In this document: one piece after another, positions 1 through 7,344 of the stretch
Position numbering within the stretch: the stretch's first letter is position 1
Layout: every line of letters starts with the position of its first letter
Source of the DNA: Nonomuraea rhodomycinica
GTDB taxonomy: Bacteria > Actinomycetota > Actinomycetes > Streptosporangiales > Streptosporangiaceae
DNA: 64,000 bases
Direction: 5' to 3'
NCBI RefSeq assembly: GCF_013363995.1
Contig: NZ_JABWGO010000006.1
Location: 227,481-291,480 of the forward strand
Notes under the pieces: generated by a model
Databases searched by the model: none
Seen by the model: only the letters and a program-made list of their open reading frames with translations
What the model was told of the DNA's origin: nothing
Program-made: the position numbers and the translations under genes

Positions 1-289
1 CATCGATGAACTTGCTTTCGTCCGGGTTCAGCAGCTCCTTGTAGTTCTTCGATCCGAAGAAGGCGTCATGGTCCGCCCAGGTTTCGAACCAGATCTCAGT
101 GAGGCCGTCGTAGCCGGGGCTCGGGTAGCCGTCGGCGGGAACCGGGTGAGAGACGGTGTACCTCTTCACGTACCGTCGCGCCTCCGGGATCGAGGCGAAC
201 AATGGGGCGTGGTGGTTTCGGTGATAATCAACGAATTCCTCGAGGGTCATCCCCCCGGCACGGTTGATCATGTAAGCGAACTTGATCAT
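1..289 (-). CDS. EthD-domain protein, C-terminus outside window
   Basis: The reading frame runs off the left edge; 96 codons are visible. The N-terminus reads MIKFAYMINRAGGMTLEEF and is followed by a HxxHAPL-like segment and an IWFETWADHDAFF stretch, as in small ferredoxin-like EthD/dimeric alpha-beta barrel proteins. Known family members are cytoplasmic and act beside degradative enzymes; the substrate is unknown here. The ATG is preceded by GAAGGAAG at good spacing. The gene diverges from the MerR regulator, whose promoter-like dyad lies between the two starts, so MerR control is a reasonable inference. Confidence 0.75.
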   Translation of the reverse strand, partial: MIKFAYMINRAGGMTLEEFVDYHRNHHAPLFASIPEARRYVKRYTVSHPVPADGYPSPGYDGLTEIWFETWADHDAFFGSKNYKELLNPDESKFID

Positions 290-364
290 GATTTGCTTCC
301 TTCGTCCTCGCGGCACGGGGAAGGCGGCCGCCTGCCCCGGCGTCGGGTTGCGAGCTACGGGGTT

Positions 365-396
365 ACGCTAAACGCTCACATCGATGTCATGGGCAA
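365..396 (-). promoter_or_regulatory. MerR-type promoter candidate
   Basis: Read on the minus strand this has TTGCCC, a 20-bp spacer and TAGCGT. The spacer contains the perfect palindrome ACATCGATGT (378-387). A long spacer carrying a dyad is the hallmark of MerR-activated promoters. It would drive the EthD-like gene. Confidence 0.5.
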
Positions 397-429
397 GGCA
401 TTGTGACCCGATGCACACGAGGAGTTGAG

Positions 430-801
430 ATGCGGATCGGTGAGCTGTCCGCCCGGACAGGAGCAAGCCGTCGATCGCTGCGCTACTACGAGCAGCAGGG
501 CCTGCTGGTCAGCACGAGATCGCCCAGCGGCCAGCGGTGCTACAACGACGATCACGTCCAGCGGGTGGCGCTGATTCAGACATTTCTGGCCGCCGGCATG
601 TCCACCATGAGCATCGCTCAGATGGTCCCCTGCATGGCGGAGCCCACCACGGCCAAGGCCCTGCAGGCCATGGCCGTCATGAATCATGAGCGAGCCCGCC
701 TTACATCGACGATCGACAGCCTCACGGCCGCAAGGGAAGCGCTTGATCACCTGATCGAGGTCAACCGGTCTTTCCTGGCGAATACGGCGGATGCTGCTTG
801 A
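430..801 (+). CDS. MerR family transcriptional regulator
   Basis: 123 residues. The start MRIGELSARTGASRRSLRYY opens directly into a MerR winged HTH, followed by the usual YEQQGLL turn. The C-terminal half (ERARLTSTIDSLTAAREALD) is an antiparallel dimerisation helix. No cysteine pattern for metal sensing is evident apart from one Cys in MVPCMAEP, so this is the drug/small-molecule type of short MerR. An upstream in-frame ATG at 403 would add nine residues, but the ATG at 430 sits behind GAGG and matches the family. It diverges from the EthD-like gene. Confidence 0.9.
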   Translation: MRIGELSARTGASRRSLRYYEQQGLLVSTRSPSGQRCYNDDHVQRVALIQTFLAAGMSTMSIAQMVPCMAEPTTAKALQAMAVMNHERARLTSTIDSLTAAREALDHLIEVNRSFLANTADAA

Positions 802-975
802 GTGACGGTGGGCGGCAGCGGTGACGTGACGTGGCCTTCGGGAAGCCGGTCGATCCGTCCCGTCGAGGCGCGCCGTTGTTGGCTGCGGGGCCGTCGCCGG
901 CCTGTGGCGGTACTGCCTCGACCAGCTCGACACCGCCGCGGTTACGGGAACCTCCGCTCGTGCAGCCGCTCAGGT

Positions 976-2088
976 TCAGAGTTCGCGAGCGGCGACCGGA
1001 GTGACGGGGTGACCGGCGCACCATACGGCGCGGATGTCGCGGGTGGCCGTGATGTCCCGGGTCGGGTCGCCATTGACCAGCAACAGGTCGGCCCGCATAC
1101 CCGGCCGGACGGCGCCCCGGTCGACCAGGCCGAAGGCGCGGGCGGGCAGCACGGTCGCCGAGCGCAGGATCTCCACCGGCGTCATTCCGGCCCGCGCCAT
1201 CAGCTCGAATTCGTGATGCAGGCTCTCGCCGTGGGGCACGGGCAGCGGCGCGGACGGCTCGGCGTTCGCGTCCGTCCCGGCGAGGATCTCGACACCGGCC
1301 CGGTGCAGCCGGCCGACGTCGCCCAGCACCTCCGCCAGGTGGTCGGCCCGCCCAGGCGGCGGGCCGGAGGTCATGAAGGCGGTGAGCAACGCCTCCATCA
1401 TGGTGATCGTCGGGATGGCCCTCTGGCCGGCGCTCCTCATCGCGGCCACGTCGTGCGCCCGGACCCCGCCGGCGATCGGCGTGTGCGTGACGAACTCCGC
1501 TCCCGACTCCACGGCCATCGTGTAGGCGCCCGGGGTGGCGGCGTGCACGATCGTCTTGAGCCCGTACTCGCGTGCCGCCTCCACCAGCGCGCGCAGCGCG
1601 TCCGCGGGCGGCCCGCCCTCGCCGGGGGCCTCGGCGACTCCCTTGATGTAGTCGACCCCCTCCGCCGCCCGCGCCTCGACGTGCCGCCGGGCATCGGCTG
1701 CCGTCAGGATGACGGCTTCCGGCGGCATTCCCGGCATGCGGGCGTGGTGGCCGCCCGGCCCGATGGCGGGCAGTCCGGCAGTACGGAAGTCGGCTGCCCC
1801 CCCGGCCTCGCGCAGCGAGGCCACCCGCTCGGCCGGCCAGCAGGCCATGTCGAGCCCGGTCGTCACTCCCCAGGCGGCCATGGCGGCCAGGTTCCCGGGG
1901 TCGTGCAGGTGGACATGCGCGTCGATCAGCCCGGGCAGCAGTGCCGCCCCCGCCGCGTCGATCTCCTCCGCGCCTGCGGGATCGTCGCCGATCAGCGTAC
2001 CGTCGATGACGACGGTACGGGGCTCGCCGAGCCGTTTGCCATCGAAGACCCGCACATTGCGCAAGGCTGTCCTGCCGTCAGTGGACAT
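976..2088 (-). CDS. Amidohydrolase family protein (imidazolonepropionase-like)
   Basis: 370 residues, a normal length for a metal-dependent amidohydrolase. Residues 1-50 form the small beta-sandwich (NVRVFDGKRL). The metal site HVHLH is at about 58-62, with further metal-ligand candidates in IVHAATPGA and FVTHTPIAGG and the catalytic Asp in ILAGTDANA. No signal peptide, so cytoplasmic. Such enzymes hydrolyse cyclic amides, ureas or related C-N bonds; the substrate cannot be read from sequence. It diverges from a TetR gene with a 14-bp palindrome between the two starts. Confidence 0.85.
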   Translation of the reverse strand: MSTDGRTALRNVRVFDGKRLGEPRTVVIDGTLIGDDPAGAEEIDAAGAALLPGLIDAHVHLHDPGNLAAMAAWGVTTGLDMACWPAERVASLREAGGAADFRTAGLPAIGPGGHHARMPGMPPEAVILTAADARRHVEARAAEGVDYIKGVAEAPGEGGPPADALRALVEAAREYGLKTIVHAATPGAYTMAVESGAEFVTHTPIAGGVRAHDVAAMRSAGQRAIPTITMMEALLTAFMTSGPPPGRADHLAEVLGDVGRLHRAGVEILAGTDANAEPSAPLPVPHGESLHHEFELMARAGMTPVEILRSATVLPARAFGLVDRGAVRPGMRADLLLVNGDPTRDITATRDIRAVWCAGHPVTPVAAREL

Positions 2089-2109
2089 GGGCCACCCGCC
2101 TCAAATAGA

Positions 2110-2123
2110 GAACAACTTTGTTC
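2110..2123. promoter_or_regulatory. TetR operator candidate
   Basis: GAACAACTTTGTTC is a dyad with 6-bp perfect arms around CT, between the divergent amidohydrolase and TetR starts. A second, smaller dyad (CTAGC-N4-GCTAG, 2125-2138) follows directly. Confidence 0.55.
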
Positions 2124-2167
2124 ACTAGCGGAGGCTAGCACGGCGAAGTGCGTGATAATCCGTCCTC

Positions 2168-2746
2168 ATGAGTCCTACCCGCCGCCGCGGAGACGCCCTC
2201 ACCACCGCGATCTTCCAGGCCGTCCTGAGCGAACTGGCCGGGAGCAGCTTCGAGGAGCTGACGTTCGACAAGATCGCCTCCGCGGCCGGGACCGGGAAAG
2301 CGGCCCTGTACCGGCGCTGGTCCACCCCGGCCGAACTCGTCCTCGCCGCTCTGAGCGACCCCGCGACCGGCTTCGGCGACCCGCCGGCGCCGCCCGGCAC
2401 GGGCGCACTGCGCGATGACCTGATAGCCCTGCTCGAGCACTTCGTACGGGCGCTCGACGAGCCACGCGGCCGCGCGCTGCTCCCGCTCATCGCCCACCGC
2501 CACCGCCATCCCGAGCTGTTCGAGCAGGTCCACCGGCTGGTGGTCCGCCCGCACCAGGAAGTACTGCTGTCCGTCCTGCGCCAGGCGGTCGAACGCGGCG
2601 AAGCCGCACCCGGCAGCCTCACCCCGCGCGTTGTCTCAGTCGGGCCACGCCTGATCCTCTTCCAGGCATGGGAGGGCGGTCTCGTGGACTCCGGCGAGAT
2701 CGCCTCCATCGTCGATGAGGTGCTCATTCCGCTGACCAGGCCATGA
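2168..2746 (+). CDS. TetR/AcrR family transcriptional regulator
   Basis: 192 residues. An N-terminal TetR HTH is clear (FEELTFDKIASAAGTGKAAL then YRRWSTPAEL), followed by an all-helical ligand-binding domain with PHQEVLLSVLRQAVERGE. The size is typical. It is transcribed away from the amidohydrolase, and the palindrome at 2110-2123 is the probable shared operator, so repression of itself and the neighbour is likely. The inducer is unknown. Confidence 0.9.
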   Translation: MSPTRRRGDALTTAIFQAVLSELAGSSFEELTFDKIASAAGTGKAALYRRWSTPAELVLAALSDPATGFGDPPAPPGTGALRDDLIALLEHFVRALDEPRGRALLPLIAHRHRHPELFEQVHRLVVRPHQEVLLSVLRQAVERGEAAPGSLTPRVVSVGPRLILFQAWEGGLVDSGEIASIVDEVLIPLTRP

Positions 2747-2937
2747 CCCCCTGGCCGGCATCCCGCAGGGCGGCAGTGCGCGACGAAAGGTGCACGTTGT
2801 GAGTCGCCGTTTGTACCGCTCCCTGGGATGATCTCGACGATCCGTTCCCGCCGAGCAAAGGGGCACTGGTTGAACACCGGGCAGCCGCCGACCGCCGGCC
2901 TGCGCGAGCATTACCGGCGACTGATCAGCAGCACGCA

Positions 2938-3423
2938 GTGGCTCGGCGTAGGCATGTGCTGGACGAACACGACGCCTACCCCATCCTTGTCGACCAGTAC
3001 GGCTCGACCACCGTTCTCTTCGAGTGGGACTACCTCGGGGCAGGCCCCGCCGTGCTCCGGCGGCTCAGTGAGGGAGCGCACGTCTACAGCGCCTGGTGGA
3101 ACGTCAACGCCAACAATCTGCTGAGCTTCGCGGCCGGAGGCGAGCACATCCTCGCGATCGACGCGCTCTTCCCCGGGCGGCAGGAACACCATGCCGGCCT
3201 GACTCGATGGCCCGAGCTGCACGCGATGACGGACTTCTTCGCCGCGCCCGCGTCCGAGGACCTCAACGAGGAAGAGGACGACCTCGATGACCGCGCCGAC
3301 TACGACTGGAGGGCCGCCTGTCTGGCAGTCATCGACCACAGCACCGGGGCCCGGCTGACCGGCGAGTGGCTGGAGCAGCCGCATCCCTACATGACGGTCC
3401 GCATGCCCGACGCGACCAGCTGA
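2938..3423 (+). CDS. DUF6461-like protein, possibly N-terminally shortened
   Basis: 161 residues from a GTG. The pattern TVLFEWDYLGAG, SAWWNVNANNLLSF and the C-terminal region ending GARLTGEWLEQPHPY fits the actinobacterial DUF6461 family, whose function is unknown. Family members usually carry about 30 more N-terminal residues; here upstream sequence in the same frame gives nothing recognisable, so the start may be wrong (GTG at 2956 is possible) or the gene truncated. An acidic stretch (NEEEDDLDDRADYD) is notable. Confidence 0.6.
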   Translation: MARRRHVLDEHDAYPILVDQYGSTTVLFEWDYLGAGPAVLRRLSEGAHVYSAWWNVNANNLLSFAAGGEHILAIDALFPGRQEHHAGLTRWPELHAMTDFFAAPASEDLNEEEDDLDDRADYDWRAACLAVIDHSTGARLTGEWLEQPHPYMTVRMPDATS

Positions 3424-3455
3424 CCCCTGGAGGGTCAGCGCCTGGGCTGCGTACG

Positions 3456-3470
3456 CGGGAAGCGATCATT
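3456..3470 (+). repeat. Dispersed CGGGAAGCGATC repeat, copy 1
   Basis: CGGGAAGCGATCATT lies 33 bp after the DUF6461 stop and exactly at the truncation point of the transposase-like fragment. See the other copies at 5656, 5678, 9566, 9588 and 24730. Confidence 0.6.
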
Positions 3471-3834
3471 CTCTTCTCCGGTCGAAGCCGCGGTAGAAAC
3501 GCCGGGACGAAGCCGACTCCTGGTGCGGGTCGCCAGCGGTGATCGGTATCAGGCCCAGGCGCTCCTGCAGGGCGGGGGCGAGGCGGAAGGTGACCAGCCG
3601 CCAGGCCTCGGCCAGGACGGTTTTGCCGTTGTAGTAGGCGTCCAGCAGGACCGCCAGCAGCACGGTGCGCACCGGAACGCCGGGCGGGCCGGGACGAGTG
3701 CCGATCTCGGCCTCGATCAGATCGACGACGCCGCTGCGGTCCAGCAGATGCGCGGTCAGCTGGCCGGTGATCGCGTCCGGCACCTGCAACGGGGTGTCGG
3801 TGAGCGGGCGCGGGCGGCAGGCCACCGCCCGCGT
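3466..3834 (-). pseudogene. Transposase-like N-terminal fragment
   Basis: The readable frame holds DAITGQLTAHLLDRSG, GPPGVPVRTVLLAVLLDAYY, NGKTVLAEAW and SRRFYRGFDR before a stop. This resembles the N-terminal part of actinobacterial proteins annotated as transposases (inference from memory of the family). The catalytic part is missing: the frame ends at the CGGGAAGCGATC repeat. Its other end is fused to the decayed recombinase-like gene, so this is a junction of two relics. Confidence 0.45.
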
Positions 3835-4678
3835 GGTGCGCTGCCGGAAGGCCGGCCGCGAACGCCACCGCTCTGACATCGCTGCGGTCGGACAACAGCT
3901 CGACGATCCAGCTGGCGCGCAGCCTCCATCCCGACAGGGCGGGCAGACCCCCGGTCGGTCGGTGATCGACGCACCAGGAGCTGATGAGGTTCTTGGCCTG
4001 GGCGGTGGTGCGGCGCGGCCGGAACAGATATCGCTCGCCGGCCGCTTGGGCGGCCTCAGCCACTGCTGCTCCCAAGCCCTCCTGGCGACGATCACCCGGC
4101 CCTGCTAGGGGGTGGTGACCACCACGGCGCCAGAATCCAGGATGCGGACATGCTCTCCACGGACTGCCGGCAGGTTGCCGGGCGCCAGACCGCACCCGCC
4201 GGCCAGGGCCATCAAGGCCAAGGCGTCGGCGCGGGTTTGTCCGGTCAGACTCTCGGCCCATTCGCGCAGCCGGCTCAGCTGCGTCGGGGAGTAGGGGCCG
4301 AACGGGTGACCGGGGCCTTCATCGGCGGCGGGATGTGCTCGCCGCGTTCGGCCCAGGCCAGGACGTCGCGCATGTGACGCAGCCAGGATCGGTAGGTCTG
4401 TGCCGCGCTGGGCTTGAGGTCCGTGCAGCCGGTCAGGACGAAGGCGTCGATGGTCTCGTGCCGCAGCCAAAGCTACGGCTCGTGCGGGAGTCCTTGGCGG
4501 TGGCACCAGATCGCGAACCGGGCGGTGGCGTGCAGCAGTCGTCCGACGCTGTAGTTGCTCATGGTCGCGCTGGCCGCCACCAGCATCCGCACCTGATCGG
4601 CCACCAGATCCCATTCCGGCGGCGCTTGCCGCGGCCGATATCCGGTGATCTTGGCCGAGGTTTCCGGATCGAGCGTCA
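3835..4678 (-). pseudogene. Recombinase/integrase-like gene, broken by stops and frameshifts
   Basis: Joining frames recovers a nearly whole protein: MTLDPETSAKITGYRPRQAP at the start, then ARFAIWCHRQGLPHEP, an in-frame TAG near 4472, LWLRHETIDAFVLTGCTDLK, a frameshift near 4300, PYSPTQLSRLREWAESLTGQ, ALMALAGGCGLAPGNLPAVR, another TAG at 4105-4107, a further frameshift near 4070, then YLFRPRRTTAQAKNLISSWC. The architecture matches an actinomycete family of tyrosine-recombinase-like proteins of unknown activity. Two stops and at least two frameshifts rule out expression. A diverged, equally decayed relative lies at 22578-23033. Confidence 0.65.
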
Positions 4679-5087
4679 TGCACCATCCATACCGGCTGGA
4701 CAAGCAGCCGTCGTGCTGTTGGATGACATGCACCGATAGGAGAAGCTTGCGATGGTCGGAGGGCGAGCGAGTACCCGGGCCCCGTCCGAGTCTGCGCGCG
4801 CTGGCCGCCGCTCCGGGGTCGACCGTCAGGCCATCCGGCGAGCTGTATTCGTTAGTCCGAGCTGATGTGGTGACTGAAGACATGCCGAAGGCGGCCAGGC
4901 TTCGGTCGGGATGGCTTTGCCGCTGTGGTGGATCGAGACCATCAGGCAGACGAGCACCGCCGGGATCGGCACTCCCGCCGGTCCAGGGCGTGGGCCGAGT
5001 TCTGTCGGTCGCTGTCATGATGCCGGAGTCATCCGGCAGCCGGACGTGGCCAGTCCCTCTGCCCACAAACCTCAATGGGAGGGCCAC
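4679..5087. other. 409-bp stretch without a recognised gene
   Basis: No frame gives a recognisable protein. A short inverted repeat (TGCCGGA-GTCA-TCCGGCA, 5021-5038) lies about 50 bp before the Nudix start. The rest appears to be non-coding or fully decayed. Confidence 0.4.
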
Positions 5088-5615
5088 ATGACACCTATCG
5101 TCCCTGCCCGGGACGGGGAGCGGATGCTGACGCATTCGCATGGCCAGGATTGGCTTGTGTCCTGGCACCCTGTCGACGACCCACAGGAAGGCAAGCCTCA
5201 TGGAGCCGCCGGCATCTGCGTGACGGCTGCCGATGAGATGGTCCTGATCAGCCATGACGGCGAGCACTGGGGTTTCCCGGCCGGACGTCCTGCAGGAACA
5301 GAGACGATCGAGGAGACCCTTCGCCGGGAAATGCTCGAAGAAGCGTGCGTCACTGTCATCAGTAGCCGCCTGCTTGGATATTCCCGCAGCGAATGCGTGC
5401 GCGGGCGCGAGTTCGGCCTGGTCCTCATCCGCTCTTACTGGCGCGCGGAGGTCCGGCTTCAGGAATGGCAGCCGGAGTTCGAGATATGGCATCGGCGGGT
5501 GATTCCCGAGTCCGAGGCGAAGAAATTCGTCCGCGATCCCGACCTGGCCGCGACCCGGGTTTCCTTCCGTGCTCTGGACGAGGCAGTGGCAGGTGACGGC
5601 CCCCGACCTCCGTGA
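5088..5615 (+). CDS. Nudix hydrolase
   Basis: 175 residues from an ATG preceded by GGGAGGG. The Nudix box begins GRPAGTETIEETLRREMLEE, continues ACV, and fits G-x5-E-x7-R-E-U-x-E-E except that the conserved Gly near its end is Cys. The metal-binding glutamates are all present. The enzyme would cleave a nucleoside diphosphate linked to another group; the substrate is not predictable. The gene stands alone, is followed by a pair of CGGGAAGCGATC repeats and then by a strong terminator hairpin. Confidence 0.85.
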   Translation: MTPIVPARDGERMLTHSHGQDWLVSWHPVDDPQEGKPHGAAGICVTAADEMVLISHDGEHWGFPAGRPAGTETIEETLRREMLEEACVTVISSRLLGYSRSECVRGREFGLVLIRSYWRAEVRLQEWQPEFEIWHRRVIPESEAKKFVRDPDLAATRVSFRALDEAVAGDGPRPP

Positions 5616-5655
5616 ACGCCTCACCCGTCCGCCCGGGCCCTCGCTGGATATGCTG

Positions 5656-5692
5656 CGGGAAGCGATCTTCGGCGCCTCGGGAAGCGATCTTC
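5656..5692 (+). repeat. Dispersed repeat, tandem copies 2 and 3
   Basis: CGGGAAGCGATCTTC occurs at 5656-5670 and again at 5678-5692, a 22-bp period, 41 bp after the Nudix stop. The same period is seen in the pair at 9566/9588. Confidence 0.65.
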
Positions 5693-5717
5693 GACATACC
5701 CTCAGCGCCCCAACGGG

Positions 5718-5748
5718 ATCCCGTCTGATCGTCGAGATCAGGCGGGAT
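5718..5748 (+). terminator. Rho-independent-like terminator
   Basis: ATCCCGTCTGATC and GATCAGGCGGGAT form a 13-bp stem (one G-U pair) around a 5-nt loop, followed by TTTCGTCGTTT. It lies between the convergent Nudix and hemerythrin genes and may serve both strands. Confidence 0.7.
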
Positions 5749-5777
5749 TTCGTCGTTTCAGGGATTCCCGCGTCACG

Positions 5778-6209
5778 TCAAGGCGGACCTGGCAGTTGGT
5801 TGAGCGCGGCCACAAGCTGCTCCTCCTCGTAGTCGAAGTGGCTTTCCAGCTCAGCGGTCAGACGGTCGAGATCGGCCCGGAGCTGCCGGAGATCGTCCCG
5901 CCTGAGGGCCTCGGTCAGGTCGCGGTAGATGCGTGCCACTACGACATGCTCATCTCTCAGCTTCTCCAGAACGGGCCGCAGCGTGGGGAAGTGCTGTTCG
6001 AGCAGGGGAAAGCCGATGTGGTCCTCACCCTGGTGATGCTCGTGGAGGGCTTCGCAGAAGGTGAGGCAGTGGGTTTTGAGGTCCATGTCCAGCTGCGGCG
6101 GGTGGCCGGCGGCCTGGGCACGCAAGGTGGCGAGCTGGCCGCGGAAGCGGGCGTGGACGGCGATCAGCTCGTTGCCCACGGCGAGGGCGCGCTGGAGGTC
6201 GTCGGCCAC
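5778..6209 (-). CDS. Hemerythrin HHE-domain protein
   Basis: 143 residues, GTG start one base after the OYE stop. Histidines and acids in IAVHARFRGQL, ALHEHHQGEDHIGFPLLEQH, LRDEHVVVARIY and ESHFDYEEEQL match the four-helix diiron hemerythrin fold (H-x-HxxE-H-HxxxE). Family members bind O2 or NO, or act in iron or redox sensing, in the cytoplasm. Being co-transcribed with an old-yellow-enzyme reductase suggests a role in electrophile or nitrosative stress (inference). Confidence 0.85.
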   Translation of the reverse strand: MADDLQRALAVGNELIAVHARFRGQLATLRAQAAGHPPQLDMDLKTHCLTFCEALHEHHQGEDHIGFPLLEQHFPTLRPVLEKLRDEHVVVARIYRDLTEALRRDDLRQLRADLDRLTAELESHFDYEEEQLVAALNQLPGPP

Positions 6210-6210
6210 G

Positions 6211-7278
6211 TCAGCGGGCCAGCGGCGGGTAGTCGGTGTAGCCGCGACGATCGCCGCCGTAGAAGGTTTCGGGGTCCGGCTCGTTGTACGGCCCGCCGGC
6301 CCGGATGCGGGTGGGCAGGTCGGGGTTGGCCAGCCACAGTCCGCCGAGGGCGATGACGTCGGCGACGGGCAGCGCCGCCTCGGCCTCCTCGGCGGAGGCG
6401 AACATCCCCGCTACGGGCTTGATCCCGGTGTGCGGATTGAGCATGAGCGTACCCGGCCAGACCGATCGCAGGTGCTCGGTCAGGGGCCGGTTGCCGATCT
6501 CCAGGAGGTGGACGTAGGCCAGGTCAGGCCGCAGGGCGCCGAGGAGCGAGGTGTACAACGCCGACGGGTCGCGCTCCTCGATGCCGTTGTAGGGGTTGCC
6601 CGGTGACAGGTGGATGCCGGTCCGCTCGGGCCCGATGGCGTCGGCCACCGCGTGGGTGACGTCGAGGGCGAAGCGGGTCCGCTCGCCGTACTCGTCGTCA
6701 CGCAGGTTGACGTTGTCGGACAGGAACTGGTGGATCAGGTACCCGTTGGCGGCGTGCAGCTCGACCCCGTCGAACCCGGCAGCCATCGCGTTGCGTGCCG
6801 CGGCGACGAAGTCGGCGATCGTCTCGGCGATCTCCTGCAGCGTCAGCGCGTGCGGGGTGGGGTGGTCGAGCTGCTCCCCGGTGTGGCTGATCATGTGGCC
6901 GCCGGAGGGCACGGCCGACGGGGCCACGGGTAGCCGCCCATCCGGGTAGAGGCTGGAATGGGCGACCCGGCCGCTGTGCCAGAGCTGGGCGAAGATACGG
7001 CTGCCACGATCGTGCACGGCGTCGGTCACCTTCCGCCATGAAGCCACCTGCTCGTCGGTGTGCAGGCCGGGTGTGTTGATGGCACCCTGGCCGATGACCG
7101 ACGGCTGGATGCCCTCGGTGATGATCAATCCAGCGCCCGCGCGCTGGGCGTAGTACTCCACCGTCAGCTCGGAGGCCAGGCCGTCGTAGGCGCGGCTGCG
7201 GGTCATGGGCGACATGGCCAGGCGGTTGGGCAGGTCCAGCTTGCCCAGGGTGACGCTGTCGAAAAGGCTCTTCGTCAT
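6211..7278 (-). CDS. Alkene reductase, Old Yellow Enzyme family (NADH:flavin oxidoreductase)
   Basis: 355 residues. FMN TIM-barrel signature: LPNRLAMSPMTRSRA near the start, the substrate-binding His/Asn pair in ELHAANGYLIHQFLSDNVN, and ADVIALGGLWLANPDLPTRI at the phosphate-binding end. It reduces activated C=C bonds of enals, enones or nitro compounds with NAD(P)H. It is the first gene of a two-gene operon with the hemerythrin protein and diverges, with 66 bp between starts, from a LuxR-type ATPase regulator which is the obvious candidate regulator. The ATG at 7278 gives the family-typical N-terminus MTKSLFDSVTLGKL. Confidence 0.95.
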   Translation of the reverse strand: MTKSLFDSVTLGKLDLPNRLAMSPMTRSRAYDGLASELTVEYYAQRAGAGLIITEGIQPSVIGQGAINTPGLHTDEQVASWRKVTDAVHDRGSRIFAQLWHSGRVAHSSLYPDGRLPVAPSAVPSGGHMISHTGEQLDHPTPHALTLQEIAETIADFVAAARNAMAAGFDGVELHAANGYLIHQFLSDNVNLRDDEYGERTRFALDVTHAVADAIGPERTGIHLSPGNPYNGIEERDPSALYTSLLGALRPDLAYVHLLEIGNRPLTEHLRSVWPGTLMLNPHTGIKPVAGMFASAEEAEAALPVADVIALGGLWLANPDLPTRIRAGGPYNEPDPETFYGGDRRGYTDYPPLAR

Positions 7279-7344
7279 GGCGCCGACGCTACGAACGGGA
7301 CTACTGGGGCCGATTCCGTAGCGCCACTGGATAGCGTTACCGAT

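Noticed and set aside
802..2418. 538-codon plus-strand frame over the amidohydrolase
   Set aside because: Antisense shadow of the amidohydrolase with low-complexity Arg/Gly/Pro/His composition.
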